The notes beneath the pieces were generated by a model. The model searched no databases, had not been told where the DNA came from, and saw only the letters and a list, made by a program, of their open reading frames with translations. From an uncultured Clostridia bacterium (lineage in GTDB: Bacteria; Bacillota; Clostridia; Christensenellales; Aristaeellaceae), in NCBI GenBank assembly GCA_934643535.1, contig CAKUCE010000074.1:1-11576 (forward strand): a stretch of 11,576 bases of DNA, written 5' to 3'. Shown in pieces: positions 1 through 7,123 of this stretch (position 1 is its first letter; each line of letters starts with the position of its first letter). A program made the position numbers and the translations under genes.

Positions 1-284
1 GCTTTGGGCAGGTCGGGATAAAAGAAATTCTTTCGGTCGAAGCTGCTGACCGGATTGACGCGGCAGTTGAGGGCAAAGCCCGCCAGCGCGGCCAGCTCCA
101 TGGCCCGGCGGTTCAGGACGGGCAGCGTGCCCGGAAGGCCCATGCATACCGGGCAGACCAGTGTGTTGGGCGGCGCGCCGTAACGGTTTTCGCACCCGCA
201 GAACGCCTTGGTACGGGTTTTCAGCTCCACGTGGGTCTCCAGACCCACTACCAGTTCATAGCGGTTTTCGGCTGAATTCGTCAT
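1..284 (-). CDS. gatB: Aspartyl/glutamyl-tRNA amidotransferase subunit B, N-terminal part
   Basis: Only the first 94 codons are in the window; the gene continues off the left edge. GatB is the kinase subunit of GatCAB. It binds the tRNA acceptor end and activates the misacylated Glu or Asp with ATP, so that ammonia from GatA can make Gln-tRNA(Gln) or Asn-tRNA(Asn) in the cytoplasm. The translation shows the family start VGLETHVELKT (residues 13-23), the four zinc-site cysteines C29, C31, C44 and C47 (C-x-C then C-P-V-C), MGLPGTLPVLN just after, and a FFYPDLPK segment near the window edge. The ATG overlaps the gatA stop as ATGA. AAGGAGA (291-297), inside the gatA end, is 6 bases upstream, so the two genes are translationally coupled. 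The family call is secure from this segment alone. Confidence 0.96.
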   Translation of the reverse strand, partial: MTNSAENRYELVVGLETHVELKTRTKAFCGCENRYGAPPNTLVCPVCMGLPGTLPVLNRRAMELAALAGFALNCRVNPVSSFDRKNFFYPDLPK

Positions 285-1795
285 ACCCGCTCTCCTTCCC
301 GCCCGGCGGTCAGGCGTTCATAGGGATGGCTTCCCTTTGGGAGCGGACAGACCGCTTCATACCGGACCGCCGCCCGGAACAGAAGAGGCAGCGAGCCCCG
401 GCTCCCCATCAGCGTCATGCCCATGGGAAGCCCTTCTCCCGAAAGGCCGCAGGGCAGGCTCAGGGCGGGAAGTCCCGCCAGATTGGCGGGCACGCTGTAC
501 AGGTCGGACAGATACATCTGGGCAGGATCGTCCTGCTTTTCGCCGATGGGCCACGCCGTGGTGGCCGTGGTGGGGAACAGCAGCGCATCCACGGATTCCA
601 GTACCCGTTCCAGTTCCTTTTGCAGAAGGGCGCGGGCCTGCATGGCACGGTCATAGCTTTCGGCCCGGTGTTCTTCGGTCAGACTGTACGCTCCCAGCAG
701 GATGCGCCGCTTGACCTCCATGCCGAAGCCCTCCCGGCGGCTTTCCCGATAAAGCTGATGGATCTCGTCTGCCGAAGCCCGATGGCCGTAGCGAACGCCG
801 TCGTACCGGGCCAGATTGCTGCCCGCTTCAGCGCAGGAAAGCACCAGATAGGCGGGCAGGCCCAGCGGCAGGGAAGGGATGGATACCGTATGGATCTCCG
901 CCCCCAGATCCTTCAGCAGGGCGGAGGCAGCGCGAACCGCCCGCTCCATATCCGCGTCCAGTCCCTGCCCGAAGGCTTCCTGCGGCAGAGCGATCTTCAC
1001 ATTTTTCAAGGGCCGTTCTAGCTGGGAAGTGAAATCCGCAGCCAGCGCCGGGTCTGAAGTCATATCGCGGGGGTCGGCCCCGGCCAGCAGATTCATGACC
1101 AGCGCCGCGTCGCGGCAGGTCTTGCACAGCGGGCCGATCTGATCGAAGGAACTGGCCATGGCCACCAGACCATAGCGGCTGACGGTTCCATAAGCGGGTT
1201 TGACCCCGGCCACGCCGCACAGCGCCGCCGGTTGACGGATACTGCCCCCGGTGTCGCTGCCCAGCGCCACCGGCGTCATGCCTGCGGCCACGGCGGCGGC
1301 GCAGCCGCCCGAGGAGCCGCCCGGTACCCGGCCGGGATCCCACGGATTGCGAGACGGGCCGAAAAAGCTGGTCTCCGTGCTGCTGCCCATGGCGAATTCG
1401 TCCAGATTGACCCGGCCCAGCAGCGGCATTCCGGCCTGCAGCAGCCGCTCTACTGCCGTGGCGGTATAGGGCGAGCGGTAGTCCTTCAGCATCCGGCTGG
1501 CGCAGGTACACCGCCTGCCCTCCACGCACAGGTTATCCTTCACTGCAAAAGGAACGCCGTCCAGCGGGGACAGGGGCTTCCCCTCCCGGCGGCGGCGGTC
1601 CGACGCCCGGGCTTCCTCCCGGGCCGAAGATTCAAAAACCTCCAGAAACACGTTCAGCGCGGGGTTCTGCAGGACGATATTTTCCAAAAAAGCGTCTGTG
1701 ACGGCTTCGGACGAAAAACTCCCGTTTTCCAGCCCGCGTGCCAGCTCCGAAACCGGCAATGCACACAGGGCGAGGGAGCGGCGGTTCCCTTCCAT
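281..1795 (-). CDS. gatA: Aspartyl/glutamyl-tRNA amidotransferase subunit A
   Basis: A 504-residue glutaminase of the amidase-signature family. It hydrolyses glutamine and channels ammonia to GatB for tRNA-dependent synthesis of Gln-tRNA(Gln) and/or Asn-tRNA(Asn). The Ser-cisSer-Lys triad is visible: K86 in FAVKDN, S161 in PGGSSGG and S185 in GSDTGGSIRQPA. The spacings of 75 and 24 residues equal those I know from Staphylococcus aureus GatA (K79, S154, S178). NLDEFAMGSSTE and GVAGVKPAYGTVSRYGL are further family hallmarks. The ATG is chosen because AAAGGAG (1807-1813) lies 11 bases upstream in the 22-base gap after gatC. The stop overlaps the gatB start by four bases. Length is slightly above the usual 485 or so. 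Nothing looks broken. Having GatCAB usually means that GlnRS and/or AsnRS is missing from the genome. Confidence 0.97.
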   Translation of the reverse strand: MEGNRRSLALCALPVSELARGLENGSFSSEAVTDAFLENIVLQNPALNVFLEVFESSAREEARASDRRRREGKPLSPLDGVPFAVKDNLCVEGRRCTCASRMLKDYRSPYTATAVERLLQAGMPLLGRVNLDEFAMGSSTETSFFGPSRNPWDPGRVPGGSSGGCAAAVAAGMTPVALGSDTGGSIRQPAALCGVAGVKPAYGTVSRYGLVAMASSFDQIGPLCKTCRDAALVMNLLAGADPRDMTSDPALAADFTSQLERPLKNVKIALPQEAFGQGLDADMERAVRAASALLKDLGAEIHTVSIPSLPLGLPAYLVLSCAEAGSNLARYDGVRYGHRASADEIHQLYRESRREGFGMEVKRRILLGAYSLTEEHRAESYDRAMQARALLQKELERVLESVDALLFPTTATTAWPIGEKQDDPAQMYLSDLYSVPANLAGLPALSLPCGLSGEGLPMGMTLMGSRGSLPLLFRAAVRYEAVCPLPKGSHPYERLTAGREGERV

Positions 1796-1817
1796 GAGCG
1801 AACAGTCTCCTTTATTA

Positions 1818-2093
1818 TTATGACAGCGCGTGAGGCACCGTGATCAGCCCGCTTTCGGCGGCGGGAGCGTTGGAAAGCGCCTTGTCCCGATCCAGGCAGG
1901 CGGAAGGCTCGTCGGCCCGCAGGGCGGCGCAGGCTTTCTCCCGGCGAAAATGGCCGGCTCTTTCCCCGGCAAGGGGCGGCAGCGCCGCCGAGCGCAGCAC
2001 CGAGGGCCACTGCCGCCGGATGGCTGCTTCCTCCGCCGGGGCCAGACGAAGCATGCACGGCTCCTCCAAAAGGCGTTTCCATTCCGATTCCAT
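1818..2093 (-). CDS. gatC: Aspartyl/glutamyl-tRNA amidotransferase subunit C, divergent
   Basis: A 91-residue protein at the position expected for gatC, directly before gatA. GatC is the small belt-like subunit that wraps around GatA and GatB and stabilises the complex. The C-terminal half fits the family: LRADEPSACLDRDKALSNAP (about residues 58-77) followed by a short stretch to VPHALS, matching the usual LReDe...r.e.L.NAP...g...VP ending. The N-terminal half is a poor match and holds no obvious MLGYVekL-type segment, so similarity searches could miss it. The start at 2093 has AGGAG (2104-2108) at 10 bases. It is the first gene after the minus-strand promoter at 2210-2238. The assignment rests on both context and the C-terminal match. 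Confidence 0.82.
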   Translation of the reverse strand: MESEWKRLLEEPCMLRLAPAEEAAIRRQWPSVLRSAALPPLAGERAGHFRREKACAALRADEPSACLDRDKALSNAPAAESGLITVPHALS

Positions 2094-2130
2094 AGGCGGC
2101 GCTCCTGTTCATACCAGAATCAGCGGCGTC

Positions 2131-2149
2131 TCTCCGCAGGGAGCGGAGA
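2131..2149 (-). promoter_or_regulatory. Hairpin in the gatC leader
   Basis: A perfect 7-bp stem (TCTCCGC paired with GCGGAGA) around a 5-base loop lies in the roughly 110-base untranslated leader of gatCAB, about 38 bases before the gatC start. No T-tract follows it on the minus strand, so it is not a terminator. I looked for a T-box motif in this leader and found none. Whether it has any regulatory role is unknown. Confidence 0.4.
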
Positions 2150-2209
2150 AACTTCTTCAGCCGAAAAATACGGCCCGGGAACGCTTTTGTCCCAGTCCGT
2201 CCGCCTTTA

Positions 2210-2238
2210 ACTATACCATGTTTGCGCCGGGAATTCAA
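2210..2238 (-). promoter_or_regulatory. Promoter of gatCAB
   Basis: On the minus strand, TTGAAT (2233-2238) and TATAGT (2210-2215) are separated by exactly 17 bases. TGG directly before the -10 box makes it an extended -10. Start of transcription is predicted near 2203, giving a leader of about 110 bases. It is a good housekeeping (sigma-A type) match and the only clear one upstream of gatC. Confidence 0.78.
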
Positions 2239-2299
2239 CCGGCGGAAAAGGCCGGCCCGGGCGCGGAAAAACCGGCTTTCACGGAATCCAACGAATGAG

Positions 2300-2328
2300 T
2301 TGCGAAAAAGCCAGCAATCATGTATAAT
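2300..2328 (+). promoter_or_regulatory. Promoter of yloU-fakA-recG
   Basis: TTGCGA (2300-2305) and a consensus TATAAT (2323-2328) with a 17-base spacer. The predicted transcription start is near 2335, about 69 bases before yloU. It faces away from the gatC promoter: the two -35 boxes are 61 bases apart, so an activator or repressor bound between them could affect both operons. No clear operator was seen. Confidence 0.8.
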
Positions 2329-2340
2329 TAACCTGACCTG

Positions 2341-2388
2341 CTGTGCGTAACGGGCAGGCCAGCATTGTGGGCGCGCCGCGCCGCACAG
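2341..2388 (+). promoter_or_regulatory. Leader stem abutting the yloU ribosome binding site
   Basis: CTGTGCG (2341-2347) is the exact complement of CGCACAG (2382-2388), and the right arm runs into the GGGGAGG ribosome binding site (2388-2394). The 34-base interior includes the self-complementary GGCGCGCC. If it folds, it could partly hide the ribosome binding site. In GC-rich DNA a 7-bp match can also be chance. Confidence 0.35.
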
Positions 2389-2403
2389 GGGAGGCAAGGA
2401 CTT

Positions 2404-2754
2404 ATGGAATGTAAGATCAAAAATGACATCGGTACGATCTATATCACCGAAGATGTCATGCTGAAGGTGGTCGGCTACGCCGCGCTGGAATGCTACGGCA
2501 TCGTCGCCATGTCCTCGAAACGCGCCAAGGACGGGCTGGTGCAGTGGCTGGGACGGGAAAACCTGTCCAAGGGCGTGCAGCTCCGTCTGGTGGACGACAT
2601 GCTGGATGTGGATCTTTTTATCATTGTGGAATACGGAATTTCCATCGCCGAGGTCTGCAAGACCATTGCGCAGACCGTGCGCTATAAGCTGGAAAGCATG
2701 ACCGGCGTGAAAGTCCGCCGCGTCAATATCTCCGTGGAGGGCATCCGGGTGTAA
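2404..2754 (+). CDS. yloU: Asp23/Gls24 family envelope stress protein (YloU-like)
   Basis: A 116-residue protein of the Asp23 (DUF322) family, close in length to Bacillus subtilis YloU. It starts with the typical GTIYITEDVMLKVVGYAALE (residues 10-29), continues through CYGIVAMS, and ends in alternating hydrophobic strands with VKVRRVNISVEGIRV. Members are cytoplasmic and often associate with the membrane through partners; yloU is conserved next to the fatty acid kinase gene, but its biochemical role is unsettled. The start is set at 2404 because GGGGAGG (2388-2394) is 9 bases upstream; an in-frame GTG at 2365 would precede that site. It is the first gene after the plus-strand promoter, and 44 bases separate it from fakA. 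Confidence 0.92.
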   Translation: MECKIKNDIGTIYITEDVMLKVVGYAALECYGIVAMSSKRAKDGLVQWLGRENLSKGVQLRLVDDMLDVDLFIIVEYGISIAEVCKTIAQTVRYKLESMTGVKVRRVNISVEGIRV

Positions 2755-2790
2755 GGACGCTCGCCCCAGGCATACAAATACAAGCGTATC

Positions 2791-2796
2791 GGGAGG
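2791..2796 (+). promoter_or_regulatory. Ribosome binding site that questions the fakA start
   Basis: GGGAGG ends only two bases before the ATG at 2799 but eight bases before an in-frame TTG at 2805. Normal spacing is about 5-9, so initiation at TTG, removing the first two residues, is plausible. Confidence 0.6.
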
Positions 2797-2798
2797 AA

Positions 2799-4469
2799 AT
2801 GACCTTGATCCAAGCCAAAACGATCGACGGGGTGCTTCTGCGGGATATGGTGGTCGCGGGCGCCACGCTTTTGGAAAAACACCGGGAAGCGGTGGACGCG
2901 CTGAACGTTTTCCCCGTGCCGGATGGGGATACCGGCACCAATATGAGCCTGACCATGGCCTCCGCCACCCGGGAGGTCAACCAGAAGGAATATCTGAACG
3001 CGGGCGAGGCCGCCGCGGCTGTATCGAAGGGCGCGCTCAAGGGCGCCCGGGGCAACAGCGGCGTTATTACCTCCCAGCTTCTGCGCGGCTTCAGCCGGGC
3101 GCTTGCCGGGGTGGAGCGCATCACCCCCGTGCAGTTCGCCGCCGCGCTCAAGAGCGGCGCGGAGACCGCCTATAAGGCCGTGATGAAGCCCAAGGAGGGC
3201 ACCATCCTGACCGTGGCCCGCGTCATTGCCGAGGAAGCCGTCAAGCAGGCCGAACGCGCGCCCGACGACTACGATGCGCTGTTTACCAACATCCTTTCCA
3301 CCGGCGAGGTCATTCTGAAAAAGACCCAGCAGATGCTGCCTGCCCTGACGCAGGCGGGCGTGGTGGACGCCGGAGGCCGCGGCCTTCTGTACATCTATAT
3401 GGGGTACGCCGCCGTGCTGCGGGGCGAGGAGCTGCCCAGCGACGACGAGGCCGAGGGCGCGGAAAGTGACCATTACGAAGACGAGCATAGTCTGACCGGC
3501 GAGCTGAAGTACATTTACTGTACCGAGTTCGGCATCGAGAACCTGTTCCCGGATATTGTGGAAGAGGATATCGACTCTCTGCGCCGCCGCCTGAACCGCA
3601 TCGGCGACTGCGTGCGCGTCACCGGCGACCTGAGCGCCGTGAAGGTGCATGTTCACACCAACGAGCCTGCCAAGGCGCTGGAATTTGGCCTGAGTCTGGG
3701 CGAACTGATCGACCTGAAGATCGAAAATATGGCCCAGAAGCGCCGGGAAAGCCAGCCTAAAGAAGAACCCATGCCCGAGCCTCAGCCCGCTGCCGAGCCG
3801 GAACCCGTGAAGGAATCCGGCATGGTCGCCGTTTCGCTGGGCGAAGGCTTCAACCAGATCTTCCGCGACCTGACCGTGGATCAGGTGGTGGAGGGCGGTC
3901 AGACCATGAACCCCAGCATCGAGGATATTTCCGAGGCCGTGGGCCGGGTCAACGCCAGGGTGGTCTATGTGCTGCCCAACAACGGCAACGTGATCCTGGC
4001 GGCCCAGCAGGCGGCGGAGCTGTGCGAGGACAAGAAGGTGGTGGTCATCCCCACCAAGAACGTGGCCATGGGCATTGCCGCCGCCATCGCCTGCCAGCCC
4101 GAGCTTTCCCCCGAGCAGAACGCCGCCCGGATGGAGGAAGCCGCTCAGCGGGTGCGCACCGGCACCGTGACCTACGCCGTCCGGGATACGGATCTGGATG
4201 ATCTGCATATTCATCAGGGCGACATCATCGGCCTGTACAACGGCAAGATTCAGACCGTGGGCAGCGACGTTCACGACGTGACGCTCCGGCTGATGGAATC
4301 CATCATCACGGATGATGATGAACTCATCACCGTTTATTACGGCAAGGACACCAAGGAAGCCGACGCGCAGACCCTCACCGACGAGCTGGCGGAGTGCTAC
4401 GGCGACTGCGACGTGGAAATGCAGATGGGCGGTCAGCCGCTGTACTACTATCTGGTTTCCGTGGAATAA
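2799..4469 (+). CDS. fakA: Fatty acid kinase FakA (YloV, DAK2/DegV-like)
   Basis: A 556-residue protein, about the size of Bacillus YloV. FakA phosphorylates fatty acids carried by FakB proteins, giving acyl-phosphate for phospholipid synthesis by PlsX/PlsY. The N-terminal DhaL/DAK2 kinase domain (about 1-205) has the metal and ATP site FPVPDGDTGTNM (38-49, with D42 and D44) and GARGNSGVI (82-90). A middle domain contains KVHVHTNEP with H284 and H286. A Pro/Glu-rich linker (about 320-340) leads to a C-terminal DegV-like domain containing VVYVLPNNGNVILAAQQA. No fakB is in the window. It lies between yloU and recG, as in many Firmicutes. The start could be ATG 2799 or TTG 2805; the ribosome binding site spacing favours the second. 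The stop is three bases before recG. Confidence 0.94.
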   Translation: MTLIQAKTIDGVLLRDMVVAGATLLEKHREAVDALNVFPVPDGDTGTNMSLTMASATREVNQKEYLNAGEAAAAVSKGALKGARGNSGVITSQLLRGFSRALAGVERITPVQFAAALKSGAETAYKAVMKPKEGTILTVARVIAEEAVKQAERAPDDYDALFTNILSTGEVILKKTQQMLPALTQAGVVDAGGRGLLYIYMGYAAVLRGEELPSDDEAEGAESDHYEDEHSLTGELKYIYCTEFGIENLFPDIVEEDIDSLRRRLNRIGDCVRVTGDLSAVKVHVHTNEPAKALEFGLSLGELIDLKIENMAQKRRESQPKEEPMPEPQPAAEPEPVKESGMVAVSLGEGFNQIFRDLTVDQVVEGGQTMNPSIEDISEAVGRVNARVVYVLPNNGNVILAAQQAAELCEDKKVVVIPTKNVAMGIAAAIACQPELSPEQNAARMEEAAQRVRTGTVTYAVRDTDLDDLHIHQGDIIGLYNGKIQTVGSDVHDVTLRLMESIITDDDELITVYYGKDTKEADAQTLTDELAECYGDCDVEMQMGGQPLYYYLVSVE

Positions 4470-4472
4470 AGC

Positions 4473-6497
4473 ATGGAACTTGCATCTCTGACCGGAATTG
4501 GAAAAAACAGATTGGAAGCCTTACACGCAGCGGGAATCGTCTCGTTGCGTGATCTTTTGTACGCCGTTCCTCAGAAATACCGGGACTGCAGCGCAGTCAC
4601 CCCCGCCGCGCAGGCGGCGGCAGGGCAAAGGCAGTGCTTCTCCCTCGTCCGGGAGGGCGAAGCGAAGCTGTCCCGTTTCAAGGGGAAAATGACGCTGGTC
4701 ACCTGCTCGTTTTCCGACGAAAGCGGCAAGCTGACCGCCTGCTGGTTCAATCAGCCGTGGATGAAGGAAAATCTGAACCGGGGCACCCGCTTCCTGCTGT
4801 GCGGCCCGGTGGAAAGCCGGGGCGGACGGCTGCAGCTGATGAACCCTTCGCTGGAAAAAGAAAACCGCATCGTGCCCCTGTACCGGCCCATCGAGGGACT
4901 GCCCCAGCGGGTGCATGAGCAGATCGTCCGGGAAGCGCTGGAAATGCTGGACGAGGTCTGCCCGGAAACCCTGCCCCTGTCGCTGGTGAAGCGCTATGAG
5001 CTGCTGCCCTTGGGCGAAGCTTTGCGCCGCCTGCATGCGCCGCAAACCATGGACGAAATCCCACCGGCTCAGCGACGGCTGGCCTTTGAGCAAATGCTGA
5101 TGTATCAGGCGGGCATCCGCATGATGCGTCGGCTGCGCCAGGGCGGACTGCCCATGGAAATTCCAGCCGGGCGGCAGGAGGCCTTCTGGGCTTCGCTGCC
5201 CTTTTCGCCTACGGACGCGCAGCGCCGTACCCTTGCGGAGATCGCCCGGGATATGGAACTGAAGGGCCCCGCGCCCTATGCCATGGCCCGGATGGTGCAG
5301 GGAGACGTTGGCAGCGGCAAGACCGCCGTGGCCATGGGGGCCATGCTGCTGGCTGCGCAGAGCGGCTATCAAAGCGCCCTGATGGCTCCCACGGAAATTC
5401 TGGCCCGGCAGCACTGGGAGACGATGCGGCCCTTTTTCGAGAAAAACGGTTTCGGCTGCGGCCTGCTGGTCAGCGGAATGCCCGCCCGGGAACGGCGGGA
5501 AGCTCTTGCGGCCATTCGGGAAGGCCGCTGGCAGGCGGTGATCGGCACCCACGCCCTGATTGGCAGCGGGGTGCATTTTCAGCATTTGGGCCTGTGCGTC
5601 ACCGACGAGCAGCACCGTTTCGGCGTGGCCCAGCGCACGGCCCTTCTGGAAAAGGGCGGCCAGGCCTGCGGCGACCGGGGGCCTCATCTGCTGGTCATGT
5701 CCGCTACGCCCATTCCCCGGTCGCTGGCGCTGAGCCTGTTCGGCGATCTGGATGTGAGCGTCATCGACGAGCTGCCCCCGGGCCGTCAGCCTGTAAAGAC
5801 CCGGCTGGTGCCGGAAAGTAAGCGCGGCGGCCTGTATGATTTCATCCGTCAGGAGCTGAAAGCCGGGCGGCAGGCCTATATCGTCTGCCCGCTGGTGGAG
5901 GAAAGCGAGACCGCCGACGGCCTGATGGCGGTGAAAAGCCACGCCCGGGAGCTGAGCCGAAAGGCCTTTGCGGATTTCTCCGTGGGGCTGACCTACGGCA
6001 CTCAGCCTGCCGCCGAAAAGCAGGCGGCGCTGGCGGATTTTGCCGCGGGAAAGCTGCAGATCTTGGTCTCCACCACGGTTATCGAGGTGGGGGTGAACGT
6101 GCCAAACGCCTCTGTCATGGTCATCGAGGACGCGGACCGCTACGGCCTGGCCCAGCTGCATCAGCTGCGGGGCCGGGTGGGCCGGGGCACGGCCCAGAGC
6201 TGGTGCTTCCTGATGGCGGAACCCAACGAGCGCCTGCAGGCGCTGGTGCGCACCAACGACGGCTTCCAGATTGCGCAGACGGATCTGGAGCTGCGGGGGC
6301 CGGGCGAGCTGCTGGGCACCCGCCAGCACGGCGAGGCACTGACGCCCGGCGCGGGCGACATGACCCTTTTGTACCGGGCCAGTCAGTGTGTGGAGGAGAT
6401 CAGCAGCGATCCCGCCTTTTCAGAGGAATGGAAGGCCGTGCAGGCGCTGGCGGAGGCTTACGTGAGCGAATCCGCCAGACGGGTCTCCGTCAGCTGA
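4473..6497 (+). CDS. recG: ATP-dependent DNA helicase RecG
   Basis: A 674-residue superfamily 2 helicase that regresses stalled replication forks and moves branched DNA. The first 40 residues hold a helix-hairpin-helix-like start (LTGIGKNRLEALHAAGI), followed by the OB-fold wedge. Helicase motifs are in order: GDVGSGKT (277-284, Walker A), DEQHRFG (from 378, motif II), SATPIPRS (from 410, motif III), TTVIEVGVNVPNA (motif V) and QLRGRVGRG (564-572, motif VI). The C-terminal DLELRGPGELLGTRQHG is the family's translocation (TRG-like) region. All key residues are intact and length is normal (B. subtilis 682). The ATG follows the fakA stop by three bases with only a weak GGA upstream, so translation probably depends on ribosomes finishing fakA. 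Confidence 0.97.
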   Translation: MELASLTGIGKNRLEALHAAGIVSLRDLLYAVPQKYRDCSAVTPAAQAAAGQRQCFSLVREGEAKLSRFKGKMTLVTCSFSDESGKLTACWFNQPWMKENLNRGTRFLLCGPVESRGGRLQLMNPSLEKENRIVPLYRPIEGLPQRVHEQIVREALEMLDEVCPETLPLSLVKRYELLPLGEALRRLHAPQTMDEIPPAQRRLAFEQMLMYQAGIRMMRRLRQGGLPMEIPAGRQEAFWASLPFSPTDAQRRTLAEIARDMELKGPAPYAMARMVQGDVGSGKTAVAMGAMLLAAQSGYQSALMAPTEILARQHWETMRPFFEKNGFGCGLLVSGMPARERREALAAIREGRWQAVIGTHALIGSGVHFQHLGLCVTDEQHRFGVAQRTALLEKGGQACGDRGPHLLVMSATPIPRSLALSLFGDLDVSVIDELPPGRQPVKTRLVPESKRGGLYDFIRQELKAGRQAYIVCPLVEESETADGLMAVKSHARELSRKAFADFSVGLTYGTQPAAEKQAALADFAAGKLQILVSTTVIEVGVNVPNASVMVIEDADRYGLAQLHQLRGRVGRGTAQSWCFLMAEPNERLQALVRTNDGFQIAQTDLELRGPGELLGTRQHGEALTPGAGDMTLLYRASQCVEEISSDPAFSEEWKAVQALAEAYVSESARRVSVS

Positions 6498-6505
6498 AGG
6501 GCCGG

Positions 6506-6534
6506 TTGAAAACATTGATCGTTTCGGGTACAAT
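6506..6534 (+). promoter_or_regulatory. Promoter of trmL, giving a very short leader
   Basis: TTGAAA (6506-6511) and TACAAT (6529-6534) with a 17-base spacer lie in the 54-base gap after recG. The expected start near 6541 would leave only about 11 bases before the trmL ATG and would fall inside the ribosome binding site GGGAGGTGAT (6539-6548). Confidence 0.68.
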
Positions 6535-6551
6535 ACCCGGGAGGTGATTCC

Positions 6552-7067
6552 ATGCACATTGTGCTTTACGAGCCGGAAATCCCCCAGAATACCGGCAATA
6601 TCGCCCGCACCTGCGCCGCGACCGGCTCCGTGCTGCATCTCATCAAGCCGCTGGGCTTTTCGTTGGAGGATAAGTATCTGAAGCGGGCCGGGCTGGACTA
6701 CTGGCGCATGATGCGCTATGAGGTGCATGAAAATTTTGAGGAGCTGCTGGAAAAATACCCCGGCGCGCGGATGCACTTTCTTTCCACCAAAGCGCCTCGA
6801 AGCTACACCGAAGCGACCTACGGCCCGGATGATTTTCTGGTGTTCGGTCGGGAGACCCGGGGTCTGCCGGAAAGTCTGCTCAGCCGGGTCTACGACCGCT
6901 GCCTGCGCATTCCCATGGTGCCGGGAGCCCGCAGCCTGAATTTGAGCAATTCCGTAGCTATCGTGCTCTATGAAGCCTTGCGCACGCTGGATTTTCCCGG
7001 AATGCAGGAAGCGGGCGCGCTGACGGGCCGGGAGGACGAAAGCGCCCCGTGGATGGATTACGTATGA
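6552..7067 (+). CDS. trmL: tRNA (cytidine(34)-2'-O)-methyltransferase TrmL
   Basis: A 171-residue SPOUT-class methyltransferase (YibK/CspR type). It methylates the 2'-OH of the wobble base of tRNA-Leu isoacceptors with S-adenosylmethionine. The N-terminal EPEIPQNTGNIARTCAATG (7-25) is the tRNA-binding signature, and FGRETRGLP (98-106) and IPMVPGARSLNLSNSVAIV (120-138) form the trefoil-knot cofactor site. Length is close to the usual 155-170; about 20 extra residues after FPGM are not conserved family sequence. The start has an excellent ribosome binding site (GGGAGGTGAT) ending three bases before ATG. It probably heads a small operon with the next two genes. Related SpoU enzymes are alternatives, but the short single-domain form and the NTGNIARTC start favour TrmL. 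Confidence 0.93.
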   Translation: MHIVLYEPEIPQNTGNIARTCAATGSVLHLIKPLGFSLEDKYLKRAGLDYWRMMRYEVHENFEELLEKYPGARMHFLSTKAPRSYTEATYGPDDFLVFGRETRGLPESLLSRVYDRCLRIPMVPGARSLNLSNSVAIVLYEALRTLDFPGMQEAGALTGREDESAPWMDYV

Positions 7068-7123
7068 CCGTTCGTTCAATACAGGAACGGAAAACTCAAG
7101 CCCTTCGAAAGGAGGAACGGCGG

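Noticed and set aside
2094..2203. T-box or amino-acid riboswitch in the gatC leader
   Set aside because: I found no T-box consensus and no terminator hairpin; only a short stem is present.
1654..2397. 247-codon minus-strand frame over gatC and its promoter
   Set aside because: It runs through the promoter region and into gatA in another frame; composition is Arg/Gly-rich and no motif is seen.
2682..4274. 530-codon open frame on the minus strand across fakA
   Set aside because: It lies antisense to an intact, well-recognised gene. Its His/Gln/Gly-rich translation is typical of the opposite strand of GC-rich coding DNA.
4521..6329. 602-codon open frame on the minus strand across recG
   Set aside because: It is antisense to recG, whose helicase motifs are all intact; the translation shows no family motif.
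7064..7123. Longer start of the acidic membrane protein overlapping the trmL stop
   Set aside because: The overlap is attractive, but the strong AAAGGAGG sits correctly for ATG 7124, while only a weak GGATGGA precedes 7064. It is noted in the gene entry as an alternative.
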